Source: Thermoleophilia bacterium
Lineage (GTDB): Bacteria > Actinomycetota > Thermoleophilia > Gaiellales > Gaiellaceae
Assembly: GCA_013362295.1 (NCBI GenBank)
Contig: JABFWJ010000136.1
Coordinates: 1-9,948, forward strand
DNA: 9,948 nucleotides
Direction of reading: 5' to 3'
Shown here: one piece after another, positions 6,068 to 9,948 of the stretch
How positions within the stretch are numbered: position 1 is the stretch's first letter
Layout of the letters: the number at the start of each line of letters is the position of its first letter
Translations under genes and position numbers: made by a program
Notes under the pieces: model-generated
The model's database searches: none
What the model saw: only the letters and a program-made list of their open reading frames with translations
What the model was told of the DNA's origin: nothing

Positions 6068-6504
6068 CGGCCCGCACAGCGCCGCCGCGGCGTGGCCGGC
6101 GACCCGTCCTGCTCGCGACGCTCGGCGTGCCGTTCGAGCCGGCGGCCTGCGAGTTCGCCGTCGACTCCGCAGTCGAGTCGGGGCACCCGCTGCTGGTCGT
6201 CGTGCTCGCCCGGCTTGCGCCGCTCCCGCTCTCGGTGCTGCTCGGCTACGACCAGGTCGACGCGCCCGAGGACGAGGAAGCGTTCCGCGCGCCGGCCGCG
6301 CGCGCTGCATCGCTCGGCGTCGCGGTCGAACGGCTGCGCGTCCGCAGCCCGCGTCCGGTCGCCGCACTGCTGCAGGTGATCGGCGAGCGCGAGCCCGGCG
6401 TCGTCGTCTTCGGCCCGGACCGCTCCCGGATCTCGCGGCGCCAGTACCGCAAGGTCGCGCGCGCCTTGACCGAGCGCGCGCCGTGCCTCGTCTGGCTCGC
6501 GTGA
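6046..6504 (+). CDS. UspA-like universal stress family protein, divergent
   Basis: About 152 residues if begun at GTG 6046, which overlaps the preceding gene by 22 bases. The core reads RPVLLATLGVPFEPAACEFA (about 19-38), the first strand and helix of the Usp alpha/beta fold. It ends with VVVFGPDRSRISRRQY and RAPCLVWLA, which correspond to the last strand, the phosphate-loop region and the final strand. The ATP-binding pattern of many Usp proteins (G-x2-G-x9-GS/T) is degenerate here, so it may not bind ATP. The start is uncertain: no clear Shine-Dalgarno site precedes the GTG, and an ATA overlapping the upstream TAG stop (6064) would give 146 residues. The open frame continues further upstream but without Usp character. 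Its link to the amine module is unclear. Confidence 0.65.
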   Translation: MAVASGIAARTAPPRRGRRPVLLATLGVPFEPAACEFAVDSAVESGHPLLVVVLARLAPLPLSVLLGYDQVDAPEDEEAFRAPAARAASLGVAVERLRVRSPRPVAALLQVIGEREPGVVVFGPDRSRISRRQYRKVARALTERAPCLVWLA

Positions 6505-6510
6505 CTGACG

Positions 6511-7596
6511 TCAGGAGCGGGGCCGCAGCTTTGAAACGTCGTAGATCGGCAGCGCCTCGACGGTCGCGCCGGCCGAACCGACCTCGACGCGCGACCCTGC
6601 CTGCGCATACCCGGCCTCGAGCACTGCGAGCCCGATCACGCCGCCGAGTGTCGGGCTCTCGCACGGGCTGGTCAGCATGCCGGCAGGCTCGCCGTCCTTC
6701 GTCACAGCCGATCCGTACTCGGGCACGTCGCCGCCTTCGAGCGCGAGCGTGACCATGCGCCGCGGCGGGTTCTTCGCCGTCTCGAGCAGCGCGCCCCTGC
6801 CGTGGAAGTCGCCGGTGTCCAGCCGCACGACCTTGTCGAGCGAGACGTCGAACGGATTGGTTTCGTGCTGGAAGTAGTCGTAGCCGATGAAGATGAGACC
6901 GGACTCGATCCGCAGCGTCTCGACCGCCGCGAGCCCGTACGGCTGCGCGCCCGCGGAGGTCAGCGTCTCCCAGAGCGCGGGCGCGTCGGCCGGTGCGCAG
7001 AAGATTTCGTACCCGAGCTCACCCGAGTATCCGGTGCGCGAGACCCAGGCCGGCACACCCCCGACCTGCACCTGCTCCGGATGGAAGCGGAAGTAGCCGA
7101 GCCCGGCGGCCTCGCCGCAGAGCGCTGAAAGCAGCGCGCGTGAGCGCGGCCCCTGGAGCTGCACGTGTGGCAGGTCGGCGGTGATCGGCTCGATCGCGAC
7201 CTCGAGTCCCGCGACGACCTCGCGGAAGTGGTCGAGGTCGGAGTCGAGCGCCGTGATCACCCACGCGTGCCGGTCGTCGAACTTGAACACCGTGCCGTCG
7301 CCGACCATCTTCCCGTTCTCGTCGCAGAACGGGGCATAGCGCACCTGACCGGGCGCGAGGCCGAGCATGTCGTTCGTGAAGATCCGGTCGGCGGCGCGGA
7401 GCGCGTCGGGACCGCGGAAGTCCCACTTGCGCAACGGTGACTCGTCCCAGACGCCGACACCGTCGCGGACCGCGCGGTGCTCGGCGACCGGATCGCCGAA
7501 GTGATTCGGCCAGAGCCAGCCCTCCCAGTCCATGAACTCGCAGCCGAGCTCGCGCTGGGGAGCGTCGAACGCCGTCTGAACGATCGCGGTGCTCAG
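6511..7596 (-). CDS. GcvT/DmdA-like folate-dependent aminomethyl- or methyltransferase
   Basis: A stand-alone member of the glycine cleavage T-protein fold, which transfers one-carbon units to tetrahydrofolate. Family landmarks are EHRAVRDGVGVWDES, TNDMLGLAPGQVRYAPFCDE followed by NGKMVGDGTVFK, RTGYSGELGYEIF, and VETLRIESGLIFIGYDYFQH followed by ETNPFDVSLDKVV. The GDGTV stretch differs from the DDLIV usual in true GcvT and recalls DmdA/LigM-type demethylases, so glycine cleavage itself is doubtful; no gcvP or gcvH is present. The in-frame ATG (7533) gives 340 residues but leaves out TAFDAPQRELGCEF, which matches the conserved N-terminal strand and helix. A CTG at 7596, six bases after the transporter stop, gives 361 residues, the normal length, and I use it. 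It probably shares an operon with the MFS gene. A role in capturing C1 units from methylated amines is plausible, not shown. Confidence 0.85.
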   Translation of the reverse strand: MSTAIVQTAFDAPQRELGCEFMDWEGWLWPNHFGDPVAEHRAVRDGVGVWDESPLRKWDFRGPDALRAADRIFTNDMLGLAPGQVRYAPFCDENGKMVGDGTVFKFDDRHAWVITALDSDLDHFREVVAGLEVAIEPITADLPHVQLQGPRSRALLSALCGEAAGLGYFRFHPEQVQVGGVPAWVSRTGYSGELGYEIFCAPADAPALWETLTSAGAQPYGLAAVETLRIESGLIFIGYDYFQHETNPFDVSLDKVVRLDTGDFHGRGALLETAKNPPRRMVTLALEGGDVPEYGSAVTKDGEPAGMLTSPCESPTLGGVIGLAVLEAGYAQAGSRVEVGSAGATVEALPIYDVSKLRPRS

Positions 7597-7602
7597 CGGA
7601 GC

Positions 7603-8730
7603 TCAACCATAAGCCTGTTTGCGACCGAATGCGAGCACTCCGGCCGCCGCGGCCAGGACGACCCAGGCGGTGAGGGCGACGCCCTCCCAGCGGAACCGCT
7701 CCCACGCCAGCCCCGGCACGTACCCGCCGATCGCGCCGGTGAAGTAGTAGATGCTGAAGTAGACGGCGCTCGCCGTGCCGCGATCGACGTTGGTCGCGGC
7801 CGCGACCCCGAGCTGCGCCGCCGTGACGCCGCCCCAGTTCGCGAGCGTGACGAACGCGAGACCGACGACGAGCGTCGGGAGACGGGCCGGCAGCGTGAGC
7901 GCGATCCCGGCGGCGGCGAGCGCGAGCGCAGAGAACGCGAGGCGCCGCCAGCCGATCCGGTCGGCCAGTCGCCCCAGTGCGGGCCCGAGCACGCCGAGGA
8001 ACCAGAGCACGAAGATCAGGCTGCCGGCCGCCGACCCGAAGCGAAACGGCGGCCGTTCGAGCCGGTACACGACGTAGGAGAACGTGCCGACGAACATGAA
8101 GAAGAACGCGCTGCCCGTCGCGGTCGCCTGCAGGAGCGGGCGGTTGCGGAGCTGGCGCCGGAGCGCGTGACGCCGGCTGTGGTTCCGCTCGAGCAGCGGC
8201 ACGTCGACCAGCGAGCGGTGCATGACGAACGCCGCCGCGAGCGGTAGGAGCGCGAGCAGTCCGATCGCCCACCGCCAACCGAATGCCGCTGCAAGCAGCG
8301 CCACCCCGACGCGCCCCATCAACCCGCCGGCGATCAGCGCGGTGACGTAGTACCCCATCGCGCGGCCGCCGATCCGCGGTGCGTACACCTCCGTGATGTA
8401 CGGCACGCCGGCGGTCAGGAGCCCGGGCATGCACAGTCCCTGCAGCGCGCGGCAGACGAGCAACACCGCAAACGTCGGCGCGAGCGCCGCGCCGATCGAC
8501 GGCGCGACGAGGAGCGAGCTCGCGAGCACGATCGACCGCTTGCGGCCGTAGCGGTCTGAGAGCGGGCCCCAGATCCAGGAACCGCACGCGAGCGCGAGCA
8601 CGACGATCGAGATCGTGAGCCCCGCCTCGGCGGGGCTGACGTGAAAGGCGCGGCCGAGCTGCGGCAGGATCGCCTGCGTGGAGTAGGTGACGGCGAACAT
8701 CCCGGCCGCGCCGAGCAGGAAGCCGGCCAT
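7603..8730 (-). CDS. MFS transporter, DHA1 type (YnfM/AraJ-like)
   Basis: A 375-residue inner-membrane carrier with about twelve helices. The loop 2-3 motif A is GPLSDRYGRKRS (55-66), and a second copy GRLADRIGWRR (253-263) lies in the C-terminal half, as expected from the internal duplication. CRALQGLCMPG (93-103) and EVYAPRIGGRAMGYYVT (114-130) resemble the YnfM/AraJ group of drug and sugar efflux proteins. The ATG at 8730 is chosen because the hydrophobic N-terminus starts there (MAGFLLGAAGMFAVTYSTQA); no clear Shine-Dalgarno site precedes it. It begins 29 bases after the 94-residue unknown gene and ends six bases before the proposed GcvT-like start, so the three genes probably form one transcript. 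Substrate is unknown; export of a metabolite or toxic compound is the usual role in this group. Confidence 0.87.
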   Translation of the reverse strand: MAGFLLGAAGMFAVTYSTQAILPQLGRAFHVSPAEAGLTISIVVLALACGSWIWGPLSDRYGRKRSIVLASSLLVAPSIGAALAPTFAVLLVCRALQGLCMPGLLTAGVPYITEVYAPRIGGRAMGYYVTALIAGGLMGRVGVALLAAAFGWRWAIGLLALLPLAAAFVMHRSLVDVPLLERNHSRRHALRRQLRNRPLLQATATGSAFFFMFVGTFSYVVYRLERPPFRFGSAAGSLIFVLWFLGVLGPALGRLADRIGWRRLAFSALALAAAGIALTLPARLPTLVVGLAFVTLANWGGVTAAQLGVAAATNVDRGTASAVYFSIYYFTGAIGGYVPGLAWERFRWEGVALTAWVVLAAAAGVLAFGRKQAYG

Positions 8731-8759
8731 GCCGCGGGCCGCGGGCGGGGCAGCTGAGC

Positions 8760-9044
8760 TCAGCGGCGGACGAGCAGGCCGCCGTTGCGTGCCGCCCCCT
8801 CCAGGAACCGGAGCCAGTCGAGCCACAGCTTCTCGTCCGGCAGGACCTTCGGGACGGGATCGGCCGGGTCGAGCACGGCCTCGAGCTCGTCGGCGGCGAT
8901 CGGCTCCTGCGCTTCGATCCGCTCGGCCGGCCACGGCATGCCCTGGACGAGCATCTCGTCGGTCAGGGCGCGCAGGTCGCCTGCGCCGAGCCAGACGTGG
9001 CCGCCGAGCCCGTCGTTGTGCGCCCAGTAGAAGGCGTAGCCCAT
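8760..9044 (-). CDS. Conserved-looking 94-residue protein of unknown function
   Basis: A small soluble, acidic protein, start MGYAFYWAHNDGLGGHVWLG. It is rich in tryptophan and aromatic residues near both ends (YWAHND, HVWLG, MPWP, KLWLDWLRFLEGAA), with a proline- and acid-rich middle (AQEPIAADELEAVLDPADPVPKV, split here by eye). No signal peptide, membrane helix or metal-binding motif is seen and I do not recognise a family. It is first in line before the MFS and GcvT-like genes. ATG at 9044 is the only good start. It lacks a Shine-Dalgarno site, but TAGGCT lies nine bases upstream, which suggests a leaderless transcript. The strong codon periodicity and absence of any competing frame with protein character make it likely real. 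Confidence 0.65.
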   Translation of the reverse strand: MGYAFYWAHNDGLGGHVWLGAGDLRALTDEMLVQGMPWPAERIEAQEPIAADELEAVLDPADPVPKVLPDEKLWLDWLRFLEGAARNGGLLVRR

Positions 9045-9053
9045 CGCCGGCCC

Positions 9054-9059
9054 AGCCTA
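9054..9059 (-). promoter_or_regulatory. Possible leaderless -10 element for the 94-residue gene
   Basis: TAGGCT on the minus strand ends nine bases before the ATG at 9044, within GCGTAGGCT. The spacing and the flanking GCG are the same as at the zinc-ribbon gene (GCGTAGGAT at 5696-5704). A -35 is weak; GTGACG near 9079-9084 is the best I see, with an over-long spacer. Confidence 0.35.
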
Positions 9060-9228
9060 CGCCCCGCACGCTTCCGGGCCGTCACCCGACCGGCACCAAC
9101 TCGCAACCCACGCGCACGTCGGAAGTGCGGAGACTCGGGCTGTCCATATCGCGGCGAGGACGCTCGTGCGGCCGGGCGCCTCGCCTTCACCCGGCGGCTC
9201 TGACGGCCGCCGAGAGACGGAGGAGAAG

Positions 9229-9948
9229 ATGAGGAGGAGGCTCCAGCCTTCCAGCGGCCGCATGCGCACGTTCGGCATCGTCGCGGCCCTTGCGCTGCTC
9301 GTCGCCGGCGCGGCGGTCGCAGCCCTTGCCGTGGCGGAGCATGCAGGTCCGCAGGGCGACGGCACGGCGATCACCCCGATCGGCTGGCGGGTGACGCCGG
9401 CCGGGAACCAGCTCCAGGTCGGCGAGCGCCCGCTCGGCCTCGCGCTCGCCCCCGACGGAAAGACGCTGCTCGTGTCGAACGACGGGCTCGCCCTCCAGTC
9501 GTTGACCGTCGTCGACACTGCCGGAAGCGCAGCCTCGCAGACGATTCAGTATCCGCCTCCACAGGCGCTCTTCATCGGTGTCGTGTTCTCGCCCGATGGC
9601 TCGCACGCCTACGCGTCGGCCGGCTCGAACGAGGCGATCCGCACCTACAGCGTCTCGGGCCGGCACTTGACCGAGGGTGGGCGGATCCCACTGGCCACGA
9701 CCGACGCCGCCGGAAACACGATCGACCCGTTCCCGGCCGGCCTGACCATCTCGGCCGACGGCAAGACGCTCTACGTCGCCGACAACCTGTCCAACGCGCT
9801 CTCCATCATCAGCCTGCCGGGCGGCGCCGAAACGCGCGTGCCGCTCTCGACCCGTGCCTGCACGAGCCCGGCCAGCGCGAGCAGTCCCGCGCCGCGATCC
9901 CAGAGCGCGTGTGCGTGCGGAAGGTGCGTGACGTATCCCGTCACCGGC
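9229..9948 (+). CDS. Secreted YVTN/YncE-type beta-propeller protein, N-terminal part (3' end outside window)
   Basis: 240 codons are present. The ATG at 9229 is preceded by GGAGGAG at a short spacing. The N-terminus has arginines (2-4, 11, 13) and a hydrophobic stretch (about 15-36) ending AVA-E, a likely signal peptide. Three propeller blades follow, each with the strand-turn-strand pattern: LALAPDGKTLLVSN (71-84), VVFSPDGSHAYASAGSN (118-134) and LTISADGKTLYVADN (172-186). The segment GDGTAITPIGWRVTPAGNQ resembles the start of large actinobacterial proteins that fuse a YncE-like propeller to an alkaline-phosphatase-family domain; the second half is outside the window, so that is an inference. 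From about residue 208 the frame turns cysteine-, serine- and alanine-rich and loses propeller character, suggesting either a sequence error or a join near the end. It is divergent from the 94-residue gene across 184 bases. Confidence 0.8.
   Translation, partial: MRRRLQPSSGRMRTFGIVAALALLVAGAAVAALAVAEHAGPQGDGTAITPIGWRVTPAGNQLQVGERPLGLALAPDGKTLLVSNDGLALQSLTVVDTAGSAASQTIQYPPPQALFIGVVFSPDGSHAYASAGSNEAIRTYSVSGRHLTEGGRIPLATTDAAGNTIDPFPAGLTISADGKTLYVADNLSNALSIISLPGGAETRVPLSTRACTSPASASSPAPRSQSACACGRCVTYPVTG

Noticed and set aside
6505..6514. Perfect 10-base palindrome CTGACGTCAG at the convergent junction of the Usp-like and GcvT-like genes
   Set aside because: It spans the GcvT-like stop codon, is too short for a terminator stem with a loop, and such palindromes are expected by chance. 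No second copy was seen.
5606..6664. N-terminal extension of the permease frame across the divergent gene pair to 6664
   Set aside because: A strong ribosome binding site and GTG at 5605 define the start. The extension is arginine/alanine-rich and antisense to two plausible genes.
8731..9069. N-terminal extension of the MFS frame to 9069
   Set aside because: It overlaps the 94-residue gene in another frame and has no membrane or domain character; the hydrophobic first helix begins at the ATG at 8730.
9121..9150. Possible extracytoplasmic-sigma promoter (GGAAGT then GTCC) or CATATC -10 box upstream of the propeller gene
   Set aside because: The elements only loosely match consensus and their spacing is not compelling; not enough to list as a feature.
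9057..9666. Open frames on the minus strand under the propeller gene
   Set aside because: They are antisense to a gene with signal peptide, ribosome site and repeated blade motifs, and their products have shadow-like composition.
1..9948. Search by eye for tRNA, rRNA, riboswitch, CRISPR repeats, insertion sequence ends and long direct repeats
   Set aside because: Nothing convincing was found; gaps between genes are short (longest 184 bases) and most of the window is coding.

Overview
This GC-rich window looks like a piece of a high-GC soil bacterium, most likely Actinomycetota and perhaps the class Thermoleophilia. That placement is an inference from base composition, possible leaderless promoters and the style of the proteins; nothing in the window fixes the taxon. 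It holds eleven protein genes (two cut by the window edges), no RNA gene, no mobile element and no CRISPR array.

Region 1 (1-5605, minus strand) is one amine-oxidation module. Read in the direction of transcription it contains an APC-family permease, a 722-residue trimethylamine dehydrogenase-type flavoprotein, the two electron transfer flavoprotein subunits EtfB and EtfA, and the first 61 codons of a membrane protein that is probably an EtfD/DgcB-like Fe-S oxidoreductase. The likely logic is uptake of an amine, oxidative N-demethylation to the lower amine plus formaldehyde, one-electron transfer to ETF, and delivery to membrane quinone. The dehydrogenase keeps the FMN-linking cysteine, the 4Fe-4S cysteines, the catalytic Tyr/His/Asp set and the three aromatic residues that form the trimethylammonium pocket. 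Good Shine-Dalgarno sites precede the permease and the dehydrogenase. The next three genes are stop-start coupled and appear to begin at CTG, ATT and TTG.

Region 2 (5606-6504) begins with a 108-base divergent promoter region. A plus-strand pair follows: a small zinc-ribbon protein with two membrane helices, and a UspA-like protein whose start overlaps its 3' end.

Region 3 (6511-9044, minus strand) is a second probable operon: a 94-residue unknown protein, a DHA1-type MFS transporter and a GcvT/DmdA-like folate-dependent protein, which probably starts at a CTG just 6 bases after the transporter stop. It converges on region 2 with a 6-base gap. A folate-dependent C1-transfer protein close to a formaldehyde-producing dehydrogenase suggests a shared one-carbon theme.

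Region 4 (9229-9948, plus strand) is the N-terminal part of a secreted YVTN/YncE-type beta-propeller protein. It runs off the window, and its last 33 codons no longer look like a propeller.

The most notable points are the apparently complete trimethylamine-to-quinone electron path, the cluster of non-standard start codons, and two possible leaderless promoters with identical geometry.
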